A stretch of DNA of 64,000 nucleotides from Microbacterium luteolum (GCF_039533965.1 NZ_BAAAUN010000001.1:3260950-3324949); one strand, 5' to 3'. Counted from the first letter of the stretch, positions 52,692 to 62,117 are shown. The notes: generated by a model from the sequence alone, not told the origin. A program made the numbers and translations.

Positions 52692-54140
52692 ATGACGCAC
52701 TGGGAGCCTGGCGCCGCCGACGGACGGATCTACTCCGGGGGCTGGCGTGAGCCGCGCGGAGGAACGCTCGCGGTGATCTCGCCGGGCGACGGCAGCACCG
52801 TCGGCATGGTCGGGATCGCCGACGCGGACGACGTCGAGCAGGCCGGTCGCGCCGCGGTCGCCGCGCAGCGGGAATGGGCGCTCGCGTCGTACCGCACCAG
52901 GGCGGGCGTCCTCCGCCGGGCCGCGGACGCGCTGCGGGAGATCCGCGCCGACGTCGAGCACGTCCTGATCCGGGAAAGCGGATCGCTGCCGACGAAGGCC
53001 GCGCATGAGGTCGGCAAGGCGATCGACGAGCTGGTCGAGGCCGCGAGCCTGGTGACGATGTCGCAGGGTGAAGTGCTCCCCGTCGAGGACCCGTCGACCC
53101 TGGGGATCGCCCGGCGCATCCCCGTGGGCGTCGTCGGCGTGATCGCCCCGTGGAACGCGCCCCTGATGCTCGCCATCCGCTCGGTCGCTCCGGCGATCGC
53201 GCTCGGCAATGCCGTGATCGTGAAGCCGGACGTCAAGACCCCCTTCTCCGGCGGCGCCGTGATGGCCGAGATCTTCGAACGCGCGGGCCTGCCGGACGGA
53301 GTCCTGCACATCCTCCCGGGCGGTCCCGAGACCGGCGAGGCCGTCGTCCGCTCCCCGCACACCGACGTCATCTCGTTCACCGGATCTTCCTCGGCGGGTC
53401 GACGCGTGGGAGAGGTCGCCGGCGGGCTCCTGAAACGAGTGATCCTCGAACTCGGCGGAAACAACGCCTTCATCGTGATGGCCGATGCCGACCTCGATCT
53501 GGCCGTGGCCTCCGGCATCGGCGGATCATTCCGCCATCAGGGCCAGATCTGCATGGCGACGGGGCGTCATCTCGTTCACGAGAGCATCGCCGACGAGTAC
53601 GTCGAACGACTCGGCGCGGCGGCCGCGGCGATGCGTCTCGGCGACCCTCTCGCCGAGGGCACCACGCTCGGCCCTCTCATCACGACCGCGCAGGCGGAAC
53701 GCGTGCAGGGGATCGTGGATGCCGCCGTCGACGGCGGAGCCCGGATCGTGCACGGGGGCACACACGACGGCGTGTTCTACCGGCCGACGGTGCTCGACGG
53801 AGTGGATGCGGCCAACGCGGCGTTCCGCAGCGAGATCTTCGGCCCCGTGGCACCGGTGACCCGATTCTCCACCGCCGAAGAGGCACTGGAGCTCGCGAAC
53901 GCGAGCGATTACGGGCTGTCCGCGGCGATCCACACCCGGGACATCGCGCGCGGACTCGGCTTCGCCTCCCGGCTGCGCGCGGGCATGGTGGCGATCAACG
54001 GCCAGACGATCTACGACGCCGCGCACATCCCGATGGGCGGGATCGGCGCCTCCGGCAACGGCGGACGACACGGCGGCCATTGGAACCTGGACGAGTTCAC
54101 CTACTGGCAGTGGGTGACGGTCCCGACGATCTCAGACTGA
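52692..54140 (+). CDS. aldehyde dehydrogenase (aromatic-type)
   Basis: This 482-aa NAD(P)-dependent aldehyde dehydrogenase has GVIAPWNAPLMLAIR at the cofactor entry, FTGSSSAGRRV, the catalytic glutamate region LELGGNNAF and the catalytic cysteine in GQICMATGRH. It is similar in type to benzaldehyde/vanillin dehydrogenases, which oxidise aromatic aldehydes to acids. It has its own copy of the shared promoter and could provide the aromatic acid for the downstream hydroxylation and ring-cleavage genes. Confidence 0.88.
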   Translation: MTHWEPGAADGRIYSGGWREPRGGTLAVISPGDGSTVGMVGIADADDVEQAGRAAVAAQREWALASYRTRAGVLRRAADALREIRADVEHVLIRESGSLPTKAAHEVGKAIDELVEAASLVTMSQGEVLPVEDPSTLGIARRIPVGVVGVIAPWNAPLMLAIRSVAPAIALGNAVIVKPDVKTPFSGGAVMAEIFERAGLPDGVLHILPGGPETGEAVVRSPHTDVISFTGSSSAGRRVGEVAGGLLKRVILELGGNNAFIVMADADLDLAVASGIGGSFRHQGQICMATGRHLVHESIADEYVERLGAAAAAMRLGDPLAEGTTLGPLITTAQAERVQGIVDAAVDGGARIVHGGTHDGVFYRPTVLDGVDAANAAFRSEIFGPVAPVTRFSTAEEALELANASDYGLSAAIHTRDIARGLGFASRLRAGMVAINGQTIYDAAHIPMGGIGASGNGGRHGGHWNLDEFTYWQWVTVPTISD

Positions 54141-54224
54141 GACCCGGTCTGCGGACGGAGAGGACGAGCAGCGCCGAGGGGGTGGGCTCGTCCTCTTCGT
54201 CATGCCCGCAACCTCGATCCCGTT

Positions 54225-54300
54225 CGACATCGTGTCGGAATCAGGGTCCCGGTTTCGCTCCGCGGTCACGTATCGGGCGCGGATCGCCCGAATCTAGCCT
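54225..54300 (+). promoter_or_regulatory. shared aromatic-regulon promoter 2
   Basis: CGACATCGTGTCG (54225-54237) is followed by G, 12 nt and GGTTTCGC, then a TAGCCT -10 at 54295-54300. It is 90 bp before the hydroxylase start codon. Confidence 0.7.
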
Positions 54301-54327
54301 GGGAACTCCGCAGTCGAGGAGGAGCCT

Positions 54328-56208
54328 GTGTCCGCATCCGTGAAGAGCCCCCGGGACCCGTCGACGTCGTTCGATGACGACGTCTGGCCCGACTCCACCG
54401 ACGTCCTGATCATGGGCGGAGGGCCGGTCGGCCTCTCCTGCGCGATCATGCTCGCGCAGCGCGGTGTCGACGTGCTCCTGGTCGAACGGCGCGACTTCGT
54501 GTTCCGCTTCCCCCGCGCGCACCTGCTCAACCCGCGCACCATGGAGGCATTCCACGACATGGGCGTCGCCGGCGACATCTACGGGGCGACCCCGGCGCAC
54601 GACCGCTGGCGCAAGGCCGCCTGGTACACGACGGCGACCGGGCCGGGGCGCTTCGACGGGATGAAGATCGGCGACGTGCCGGCGTGGGGCGGGGGACCGG
54701 ATGCCGAACGCTACCGCTCGTCCAGCCCGCGCGCTTTCGCGAACATGCCGCAGCTGCGGCTCGACCCGCTGATCCACCGGCACGCGCTCGCCGCGGCGCC
54801 CGGGCGCATCCGGAGCAGGCAGGAGGTCGTCGCGATCGAGCAGGATTCCGAATCGGCCGTCGTATCGGTGAGGGACGTCGTCACCGGCGAGCTGCGCACC
54901 GTGCGCGCCCGGTACGTGATCGCCGCGGACGGCGGACGCGACAGCGCCGACCTCCTCGGCATCGAGCTGGAGGGCCCGCGCGACATGCGCGAGGTCGTCA
55001 ACTACCACGTGAGCATGGACCTGTCGGCGTGGTCGGAGCCCGATGCTCTCCTCGGCCACTTCCTGCATCCCGCGGGCGGTGCACGGCGCCGCGGCACGAT
55101 CCAGGCGCTCGGACCCACGCACTACAACCGCGACTCCGAGGAGTGGCTGGTGTCTGTGGCGGCGTGGATGGTCGAGGGCGATCCCGACGACGAGGCGGCG
55201 CTCTTCGCGTCGATCCGCCGGATGCTCGGCCTCGCCGATGACCACGAGATCACGATGCACTCGATGACGCGCTGGAGCTATCACGGCCTGGTGGCGAAGC
55301 AGTTCCGCGACCGGCGGGTGTTCCTCGTCGGCGACGCCGCCCACAAGCATCCGCCGACCGGCGGGCTGGGACTGAACAGCGGCATCCAGGATGCGCAGAA
55401 CCTGTGCTGGAAGCTCGCCGCCGTCCTCGACGGGCAGGCTCCGGACGGGCTGCTGGACAGCTACCAGGCCGAACGTCGGCCGGTCGTGGCGTGGTACACC
55501 GCGCACTCGCTCGAGAACGCGAACCGGCATCCTCCGATCGCGGAGGCCCTCGGCTTCTGCGACGACGAGGCCGCCGGTTTCCGCGGGCTCGAGGTGTTCG
55601 TCAGCGAGACTCCCGAAGGCGAGGCGATGCGCGCCCGTGTGGCGGCGGAGGTCGCCCACAATGCGCACGACTACAGCCAGCTCGGAGTGGAGGCCGGGTA
55701 CCACTACTGGGCCGGTGCGCTGGTGCCGGACGGCACGCCCGTGCCGGGGGATCCGTCCGACCCCGTGACCTTCCATGCGACTTCACGTCCGGGGCATCAC
55801 CTGCCTCACGTGTGGCTCGACAGTGCCACGGGCGGCGACGGCGGTTCCGTCTCGGCGCATGATCTGATCGCCGCGGCCGGATTGACCCTGCTCACCTCGG
55901 AGTCGGCCGCGCCGCGATGGCGCGCGGCGGTGGCGGCGGCATCCGGGAACATGCCCATCACGGTCGTCGCGATCGCCGACGACGATGCCGCGTGGACCGC
56001 TGTGCGTCAGATCGACGACGACGGCGCCCTGCTGGTGCGGCCGGATCGCAAGGTCGCCTGGCGAGCCGCCCGCCTTCCCGCCGATCCGGATGCCGAGCTC
56101 ACCGCGGCCCTCGAGACGATCCTCCGCGGCGGCGACGCACCCGCCGGCGATCCGGCCGAGCCGTACCTGCGCCGCATCCGGGCGGCAGCGAACGTGCTGG
56201 TGCGCTGA
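54328..56208 (+). CDS. FAD-dependent aromatic hydroxylase (TfdB/phenol hydroxylase-like)
   Basis: This 626-aa class A flavin monooxygenase has the FAD motif VLIMGGGPVGLSCAIMLAQRG, the DG motif VIAADGGRDSADLLG, the GD motif FLVGDAAHKHPPTGGLGLN and a C-terminal thioredoxin-like domain typical of phenol and chlorophenol hydroxylases. It adds a ring hydroxyl using NAD(P)H and O2. The start is GTG 54328 with GAGGAGGAG upstream. It probably prepares the substrate for the extradiol dioxygenase. Confidence 0.9.
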   Translation: MSASVKSPRDPSTSFDDDVWPDSTDVLIMGGGPVGLSCAIMLAQRGVDVLLVERRDFVFRFPRAHLLNPRTMEAFHDMGVAGDIYGATPAHDRWRKAAWYTTATGPGRFDGMKIGDVPAWGGGPDAERYRSSSPRAFANMPQLRLDPLIHRHALAAAPGRIRSRQEVVAIEQDSESAVVSVRDVVTGELRTVRARYVIAADGGRDSADLLGIELEGPRDMREVVNYHVSMDLSAWSEPDALLGHFLHPAGGARRRGTIQALGPTHYNRDSEEWLVSVAAWMVEGDPDDEAALFASIRRMLGLADDHEITMHSMTRWSYHGLVAKQFRDRRVFLVGDAAHKHPPTGGLGLNSGIQDAQNLCWKLAAVLDGQAPDGLLDSYQAERRPVVAWYTAHSLENANRHPPIAEALGFCDDEAAGFRGLEVFVSETPEGEAMRARVAAEVAHNAHDYSQLGVEAGYHYWAGALVPDGTPVPGDPSDPVTFHATSRPGHHLPHVWLDSATGGDGGSVSAHDLIAAAGLTLLTSESAAPRWRAAVAAASGNMPITVVAIADDDAAWTAVRQIDDDGALLVRPDRKVAWRAARLPADPDAELTAALETILRGGDAPAGDPAEPYLRRIRAAANVLVR

Positions 56209-56232
56209 TGGCCGCCGACGCCGCCCGATCTC

Positions 56233-56307
56233 AGACACCGTGTCGGAGCGGGCTGCGGCAGTTTCCCGCAGCGCACCGATTCGTGTCGTCCACCCCTTCC
56301 GTAGCGT
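56233..56307 (+). promoter_or_regulatory. shared aromatic-regulon promoter 3
   Basis: AGACACCGTGTCG (56233-56245) is followed by G, 13 nt and AGTTTCCC, then a TAGCGT -10 at 56302-56307. It precedes the amidohydrolase operon by 118 bp. Confidence 0.68.
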
Positions 56308-56363
56308 CGAGGGGACGCCGCCTCCCCGCACAAGCCGGACCCGCACAGTTCTAAGGAGCCACC

Positions 56364-57365
56364 GTGATCATCGATGTCCACGGCCACATGTCCGCCCCGG
56401 ATTCCTACTACGCGTGGAAGGCGTCGCTGCTGGCGGCCCGCGGGTCGCACGGCGGCAAGCCGCCCGTGATCACGGATGACGAGCTGATCGCGGCGTACCA
56501 CGCTCCGCACCCGAGCTTCGGGCACGTGTCGCACATGACCCACATCGACGATGCCGGGATCGATCTGCAGCTGCTGTCGCCGCGGCCGTTCCACGCGATG
56601 CACTCCGAGCGTCCGACGAGGATCGTCGAGTGGTTCACCGCCGAGACGAACAACATCATCAAGCGCACCGCCGAACTCTTCCCCGGCCGATTCCAGGGCA
56701 TCGCCGGCATCCCGCAGAGCCCCTACCTGAGCGTCGAGCAGTGGCTCCCCGAACTGCGTCGCGCCGTCACCGAGCTCGGGTTCGTCGGCGCCATGGTCAA
56801 CTCCGACCCCTACGAGGGGACCGAGGTGCCGCCCGCGATGGGGGAGCGCTACTGGTACCCGCTGTACGAGGAGCTGTGCGCGCTCGACGTGCCGATGCTG
56901 CTGCACTCGGCCGGCTGCAAGTTCCCCTCCCGTGAGCCGTACAGCCTGCACTTCATCCAGGAGGAGACCGTCGCGATCTGGAGCATGATCCAGTCGAACG
57001 TCTTCGCGGACTTCCCCGACCTGAAGGTCATCGTCTCGCACGGCGGCGGCGCGATCCCCTACCAGATGGGCCGCTTCCTCCCCTCGGTGGTGCGCACCGG
57101 CGTCTCGTACGTCGACAAGCTCCGCAAGTTCTACTTCGACTCCTGCCTCTACACGCAGGACAGCCTCGAGCTGCTGATCAAGACCGTCGGCACCGACCGC
57201 GTGCTGTTCGGATCCGAGAAGCCGGGGACGGGATCGCAGATCGATCCGGCCACCGGTCGCTGGTTCGACGACATCCACCTGCTCATCGACGACATCGAGT
57301 GGCTCGACGCCGACCGTCGCGCCGACGTCCTCGAGAACAACGCCCGCAGCCTCTTCCGGCTCTGA
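56364..57365 (+). CDS. amidohydrolase family 2 protein, LigJ (4-oxalomesaconate hydratase)-like
   Basis: This 333-aa metal-dependent TIM barrel has the N-terminal metal pair IIDVHGHMSAP, LLSPRPFHAMH, MLLHSAGCKFP, VIVSHGGGAIPYQMGR and the terminal DRVLFGSEKPGTGSQIDP with NARSLFRL. The last segment is typical of LigJ-like hydratases that act on 4-oxalomesaconate. The start is GTG with TAAGGAG upstream. The neighbours (extradiol dioxygenase and RraA/LigK-like proteins) support this role. The alternative is an aromatic-acid decarboxylase of the ACMSD/gamma-resorcylate family. Confidence 0.78.
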   Translation: MIIDVHGHMSAPDSYYAWKASLLAARGSHGGKPPVITDDELIAAYHAPHPSFGHVSHMTHIDDAGIDLQLLSPRPFHAMHSERPTRIVEWFTAETNNIIKRTAELFPGRFQGIAGIPQSPYLSVEQWLPELRRAVTELGFVGAMVNSDPYEGTEVPPAMGERYWYPLYEELCALDVPMLLHSAGCKFPSREPYSLHFIQEETVAIWSMIQSNVFADFPDLKVIVSHGGGAIPYQMGRFLPSVVRTGVSYVDKLRKFYFDSCLYTQDSLELLIKTVGTDRVLFGSEKPGTGSQIDPATGRWFDDIHLLIDDIEWLDADRRADVLENNARSLFRL

Positions 57366-57397
57366 GTAAAACACCGCACTTCGAGAAGGGATCCACC

Positions 57398-58414
57398 ATG
57401 ACCGAGATCGTCGCCGGATTCGGCACCTCGCACGGACCGCAGCTGAAGGCCGCACCGCCGGAGGCCTGGGAGACCCGCGGCACCGCGGATCGTCGCAGCA
57501 AGGGCCTCAAATTCCGCGGGGGCACGCACACGTTCGATGAGCTCCGCGCGCTGCGTGAGGACTTCTCCGCCGAGATCACCCACGATGTGATGCAGCGCCG
57601 CTGGGACAGCTGCCAGGCGTCGATGGACGATCTCTCCCGGTTCATCGCGGAGCAGAAGGTCGATGTGCTCGTGATTGTCTCGAGCGACCACAAGGAGACC
57701 TACGGCGACGAGTGGCTGGCCCCGTTCTCGGTCTTCTGGGGCGACGAGGTCGCCCACGTCCCGTTCACGCAGGAGCAGCTCGACGAGATGGCTCCCGGTC
57801 TCGCCGAGGCGGCGAAGGGCGATGTCCCCGATCACACGATCGTGCGTCCGACCCACCGCGCGCTCGGCAAGCACATCATCCAGTCCACCCAGGCAGAGGA
57901 CTTCGACACGGGTGCGACCGAGATCGTGCCGGCCGGGCGCTACGAGAACCACTCGATCCCGCACGGCTTCGGCTTCATCTATCAGCGGTTCATGGGCGAG
58001 GAGTCCACCGTGCCGATGGTGCCGATCTTCATCAACACGTTCTGGGAGCCGAACCCGCCGAGCGCCAAGCGCTGCTACGACTTCGGGCGCGCCGTCGCGC
58101 GGGCCATCCAGTCGTTCCCGGGTGACCTCCGCGTGGGCGTCGTCGCCTCCGGCGGCCTCAGCCACTTCGTGATCGACGAGAAGCTCGACAGCGAGTTCCT
58201 CCAGGCGATGAAGGACCACGACGCGGAGTACCTCTCCGCCGTCCCGGCCGCCGAGATGCAGTCGGGCGCCTCGGAGCTGCGCAACTGGATCGCCGTCGCC
58301 GGCATCGCCGACGAGGTGGGCCTCACGGTCACGAATGTCGACTACGAGCCCTGCTACCGCACCGAGGCCGGCACCGGCAACGCGATGGGCTTCGTCACGT
58401 GGGAGCGCGCCTGA
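57398..58414 (+). CDS. class III extradiol ring-cleavage dioxygenase (LigB superfamily)
   Basis: This 338-aa Fe(II) dioxygenase of the protocatechuate 4,5-dioxygenase beta-chain/gallate dioxygenase type has candidate iron-ligand segments FGTSHGPQ (His) and VSSDHKETY (His), plus NHSIPHGFGF. SGGLSHFVIDEKLD and PPSAKRCYDFGRAV match the family. No separate LigA-type small subunit gene is adjacent. GAGAAGGG precedes the ATG by 7 nt. It would open the ring of a catechol- or gallate-like acid; the precise substrate is unproven. Confidence 0.87.
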   Translation: MTEIVAGFGTSHGPQLKAAPPEAWETRGTADRRSKGLKFRGGTHTFDELRALREDFSAEITHDVMQRRWDSCQASMDDLSRFIAEQKVDVLVIVSSDHKETYGDEWLAPFSVFWGDEVAHVPFTQEQLDEMAPGLAEAAKGDVPDHTIVRPTHRALGKHIIQSTQAEDFDTGATEIVPAGRYENHSIPHGFGFIYQRFMGEESTVPMVPIFINTFWEPNPPSAKRCYDFGRAVARAIQSFPGDLRVGVVASGGLSHFVIDEKLDSEFLQAMKDHDAEYLSAVPAAEMQSGASELRNWIAVAGIADEVGLTVTNVDYEPCYRTEAGTGNAMGFVTWERA

Positions 58415-58415
58415 G

Positions 58416-59117
58416 ATGACGCCCTCCTCCGACATCGTCGCGGCGCTGCGGACGCTCGACAGCTGTGCCGTCTCGGATGCCCTCGACACGCTGGGCCTCC
58501 CGGGTGCGGTGACCGGGCTGGCGGGCATGTGGTCGGCCGGACGCACCGTCGCCGGACGGGTGCGCACGGTCACGGCCGCACCCAAGGCGGCCGCGGGACC
58601 GGCGACGCACATCGCCACGCCGCTCGTGGCGATCGCCGAGCCCGACGACGTCGTGGTTATCGACAACCACGGCCGCACCGACGTCTCCTGCTGGGGCGGC
58701 CTCCTCGCGGAGGCGGCCGTGCAGCGCGGGATCGCCGGAGTGATCGTCGACGGCGCCTGCCGTGACGTCCAGGAGAGCGAAGCGCTCGGGCTCCCGGTGT
58801 TCGCGCGTGCCGCGGTCCCTGTCAGCGCGCGGGGCCGCATCGTGCAGCAGGCGATGGACGAGCGCATCCAGATCGCCGGTGTCTCGGTCGCCGCGCACGA
58901 CTACGTCGTCGCCGACGTCAACGGCGTCGTCTTCGTCCCCGCTGCCGAGGTCGACCGCGTGGTCGCCCTCGCCCAGCGCATCATCGAGCGTGAGGCTCGC
59001 ATGGCCGAGGCGGTGCGGGCCGGCCGCGATGTCAGCGAGGTCATGCACGACTCCCAGTTCCCCACTGTGACCGCATCGCCCGACTCCACATCGACCGACT
59101 CCACGGAGGAGAGATGA
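58416..59117 (+). CDS. RraA/LigK-like aldolase family protein 1
   Basis: This 233-aa protein has the RraA fold shared with 4-hydroxy-4-methyl-2-oxoglutarate / 4-carboxy-4-hydroxy-2-oxoadipate aldolases (HMG/CHA aldolase, LigK). It has the helix GGLLAEAAVQRGIAGVIVDG followed by CRD, where the Arg-Asp pair binds pyruvate enolate and metal, and GVVFVPAAEVDRVV. It starts 1 nt after the dioxygenase stop. A CHA aldolase would give pyruvate and oxaloacetate as the final step of the pathway. Confidence 0.85.
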   Translation: MTPSSDIVAALRTLDSCAVSDALDTLGLPGAVTGLAGMWSAGRTVAGRVRTVTAAPKAAAGPATHIATPLVAIAEPDDVVVIDNHGRTDVSCWGGLLAEAAVQRGIAGVIVDGACRDVQESEALGLPVFARAAVPVSARGRIVQQAMDERIQIAGVSVAAHDYVVADVNGVVFVPAAEVDRVVALAQRIIEREARMAEAVRAGRDVSEVMHDSQFPTVTASPDSTSTDSTEER

Positions 59118-59767
59118 CCGACACCCTCGCCCAGCGCTTCGCCGTCCTCGGTACCGCCACCGTCTCGGACGCGCTCGACAAGCACGGCCGCCCCGGCAGT
59201 CTGCTCGGCATCGCTCCTCTCGCCGACGGGCAGCACATGGTCGGCCGCGCCTTCACCGTCCGCTACGTCAGCGCGCAGGTGCCGGCGGGGACCGTGGGCG
59301 ACTTCATCGACCAGGTCGAACCGGGGCAGGTCGTCGTGCTCGACAACGACGGCCGCGTCGACTGCACGGTGTGGGGCGACATCCTCACCGCCGTCGCGCA
59401 CCACCGCGGCATCTCCGGCACGGTGATCGAGGGCGTCTGCCGCGACACGCACCGCGCTCTCTCGATCGGCTATCCGATCTACAGTCGAGGCCGCTTCATG
59501 CGCACCGGCAAGGACAGGGTCGAGGTCGCCGAGGAGCAGGGACCCGTCACGATCGGCGGCGTCACGGTGCGCTCCGGTGACATCCTGCTCGGCGACTCGG
59601 ACGGGGTCGTCGCGATCCCGCAGGACGTCGAGGAGCAGGTGCTCGAGACGGCCGAGCTGATCCATGCGCGCGAGGAGTCCATCCTCGCCGCGGCGTTGGG
59701 CGGCGCGACGATCGCGGAGGCCCGCGCACGCTACGGCTACCACGACCTGCAGCGGGCCGAGGCGTGA
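59114..59767 (+). CDS. RraA/LigK-like aldolase family protein 2
   Basis: This second RraA-like protein (217 aa) has VSDALDKHGRPGSLLGI, GDILTAVAHHRGISGTVIEG with CRD, and LLGDSDGVVAIP. The Arg-Asp pair is retained, so it is potentially catalytic. It overlaps the first copy by 4 bp and is itself overlapped by the third. It is clearly diverged from its neighbours, so the three probably differ in substrate or form a mixed oligomer. Confidence 0.85.
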   Translation: MTDTLAQRFAVLGTATVSDALDKHGRPGSLLGIAPLADGQHMVGRAFTVRYVSAQVPAGTVGDFIDQVEPGQVVVLDNDGRVDCTVWGDILTAVAHHRGISGTVIEGVCRDTHRALSIGYPIYSRGRFMRTGKDRVEVAEEQGPVTIGGVTVRSGDILLGDSDGVVAIPQDVEEQVLETAELIHAREESILAAALGGATIAEARARYGYHDLQRAEA

Positions 59768-60408
59768 GCGAGCTCGACGCCGAGGCGCAGGAGCTGCTGC
59801 GCCTCGGGAGCGCCACGCTGTACGAGGCCTCACGCAGCGACTGCTTCCTCGCCCCGGCCTTCCGTCCGGCATGGGACGGCGCGCAGCTGGTCGGACGCGC
59901 CTACCCGGTGTCGGCGCAGATCGGAGACAACCTCGCCCTGCACCACGGGATCGAGGCCGCGGCGGACGGCGACGTGCTCGTCGTCGACGGCGGTGGCGGC
60001 GAGTTCGGGTACTGGGGAGAGGTCATGACCGTGGCCGCGCAGGCCCGAGGCATCCGCGGACTCGTGATCGACGGCGGCGTGCGCGACACCGCGCAGCTCG
60101 CCGCCCTCGGGTTCCCCGCGTTCAGCACCTCGATCTCGATCCGCGGCACGATCAAGCAGTGGCCGGGAGCCGTCGGCGCCACCATCACCCTGCGCGGGCG
60201 CGTTGTGCGCCGGGGCGACGTGATTGTGGCCGACCGCGACGGCATCGCCGTGATCCCCGCCGAGCGCTACGACGAGGTGCTCGAGGCCTCGCGCGATCGC
60301 GCCGCGAAGGAGGACGCCTACATGGCCAGGCTCCGCGCCGGCGAGACGACCCTCGACGTCTACGACTTCCGTCGTCTCGGTGCTCCGCGCCGCGACACGA
60401 CCCCCTGA
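59764..60408 (+). CDS. RraA/LigK-like family protein 3
   Basis: The third RraA-like protein (214 aa) starts at a GTG overlapping the previous stop. It has GSATLYEASRSDCFLAP in place of the usual TVSDALD region, but keeps GEVMTVAAQARGIRGLVIDGG with VRD and VADRDGIAVIPAERYDEV. It is the most diverged of the three at the N-terminus, where the substrate pocket lies. It may decarboxylate or cleave a related oxo-acid. Confidence 0.82.
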   Translation: MSELDAEAQELLRLGSATLYEASRSDCFLAPAFRPAWDGAQLVGRAYPVSAQIGDNLALHHGIEAAADGDVLVVDGGGGEFGYWGEVMTVAAQARGIRGLVIDGGVRDTAQLAALGFPAFSTSISIRGTIKQWPGAVGATITLRGRVVRRGDVIVADRDGIAVIPAERYDEVLEASRDRAAKEDAYMARLRAGETTLDVYDFRRLGAPRRDTTP

Positions 60409-60417
60409 GAGGCAGAC

Positions 60418-62091
60418 ATGACCCACGACCTGGACGCGGACGTCCTCATCATCGGCGCCGGCCCCGTCGGTCTGGTCGCCGCCCTCGACCTCGCCGCCCG
60501 CGGCATCCGCACGATCGTGATCGAGCAGCGCGAGTACCTCGAGCCGCCGAACGTGAAGTGCAACCACGTCGCCTCGCGCACGATGGAGAGCTTCCGCCGT
60601 CTCGGCATCGCCGCCGAGGTGCGCCAGGCGGGGCTGCCAGCCGACTACCCCCAGGACGTCGCGTTCCGCACCTCGCTCACCGGCCGCGAGTTCGCGCGCA
60701 TCCCGATCCCGGCGAGCGGCGAGCGGTACACCTCGCGCCGCGGGCCCGACACGTCATGGAACACCCCGGAGCCCCCGCACCGGATCAACCAGACCTTCCT
60801 GGAGCCGATCCTCGCCCGGCGCGCCGCGGCCGCGGCCGAGATCACGCTGCGCAATCGCACGCTGTTCCACACGCTGTCGCAGGACGACGCCTCGGTCTCG
60901 ATCGTGGTCTCGGACCTCGACGGTTCGAACGAGCAGACCCTGCGCGGCCGGCACCTCATCGGCGCCGACGGCGGACGCTCGAACGTGCGCAAGCAGATCG
61001 GCGCGAAGCTGAGCGGGGATGCCGTGCTGCAGCACGTGCAGTCCACCTGCATCCGCTCCGCCGAGCTCTACGAGCGGATGACGGCCGCGGAGCCGCGCGC
61101 CTGGGGCTACTACACGTTCAACGCGCGCCGCCTCGGGCACGTCTACGCGATCGACGGCCGGGAGACGTTCCTCGTGCACACCTACCTGTCGCCGGAGGAG
61201 GCGGCCGAGGAGGGCTCGGTGGATCGGGATGCCGCGATCAGGGCGATCCTCGGCGTCGACCAGGACTTCGTCCTCGACATGGTGTCGAAGGAGGACTGGG
61301 TGGCGCGTCGACTGCTCGCCGACCGGTTCCGGGACCGACGGGTGTTCCTCGCGGGCGACGCCACGCACCTGTGGGTGCCGTTCGCCGGCTTCGGCATGAA
61401 CGCGGGCATCGCGGACGTGCTCAACCTCACCTGGACGCTGGGCGCGCATCTGCACGGCTGGGCGGACGAGGGCATCCTCGACGCGTACGAGGCGGAGCGC
61501 CGGCCGATCACCGAGCAGGTGTCGCACTTCGCGATGGACCACCAGCGCAAGCTCGCCAGGCCGTCCCTCCCTGAGGCGCTCGAAGACGACACGGCGGCGG
61601 GAGAGGCGGCGCGGACGGAGTTCGGCGCCGCAGTGCGGGCGCTCAACGAACCGCAGTTCGCCGCGGCCGGACTCAACTACGGCTACGTATACGGCGCATC
61701 ACCGGTCATCGCCTACGACCAGGAACAGGCCCCCGGCTACTCGATGGGGGAGTACACGCCCTCGACGGTGCCCGGATGCCGTGCGCCGCACTTCCGGCTC
61801 ACGGACGGGACCTCGTTCTACGATCTGCTCTCCGACGGGTACACGCTCGTGGTGCGGGACGGTGCCGATGGATCGGCCCTCGCGGCGGTCGCCGAGGACC
61901 GCAGCATCCCCCTGGCGGTCGTCGAGGTCGATCGCGCGACGCTTCCCCCCGAGTACAGCCGCGCACTCACGCTCGTGCGTCAGGACCAGCAGGTCGTCTG
62001 GCGCGGTGACCGGGCGGATGCCGCGACGGCGGACGAGCTGTGGGAGCTGCTTCGCGGCGCTCGCGTCACCCGCGTCGCCGCCGCCGTCTGA
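60418..62091 (+). CDS. FAD-dependent aromatic monooxygenase (MhpA-like)
   Basis: This 557-aa class A flavoprotein hydroxylase has VLIIGAGPVGLVAALDLAARG, DG motif LIGADGGRSNVRKQIG and GD motif FLAGDATHLWVPFAGFGMN, with a C-terminal thioredoxin-like domain. It resembles 3-(3-hydroxyphenyl)propionate/resorcinol-type hydroxylases. It is the last gene of the operon starting at 56364, 9 nt after the third RraA-like gene, and is followed by a bidirectional terminator. It probably works before the dioxygenase, alongside or instead of the hydroxylase at 54328. Confidence 0.9.
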   Translation: MTHDLDADVLIIGAGPVGLVAALDLAARGIRTIVIEQREYLEPPNVKCNHVASRTMESFRRLGIAAEVRQAGLPADYPQDVAFRTSLTGREFARIPIPASGERYTSRRGPDTSWNTPEPPHRINQTFLEPILARRAAAAAEITLRNRTLFHTLSQDDASVSIVVSDLDGSNEQTLRGRHLIGADGGRSNVRKQIGAKLSGDAVLQHVQSTCIRSAELYERMTAAEPRAWGYYTFNARRLGHVYAIDGRETFLVHTYLSPEEAAEEGSVDRDAAIRAILGVDQDFVLDMVSKEDWVARRLLADRFRDRRVFLAGDATHLWVPFAGFGMNAGIADVLNLTWTLGAHLHGWADEGILDAYEAERRPITEQVSHFAMDHQRKLARPSLPEALEDDTAAGEAARTEFGAAVRALNEPQFAAAGLNYGYVYGASPVIAYDQEQAPGYSMGEYTPSTVPGCRAPHFRLTDGTSFYDLLSDGYTLVVRDGADGSALAAVAEDRSIPLAVVEVDRATLPPEYSRALTLVRQDQQVVWRGDRADAATADELWELLRGARVTRVAAAV

Positions 62092-62117
62092 TCCCCTCGG
62101 GCGGCGCGAACGGAGGA

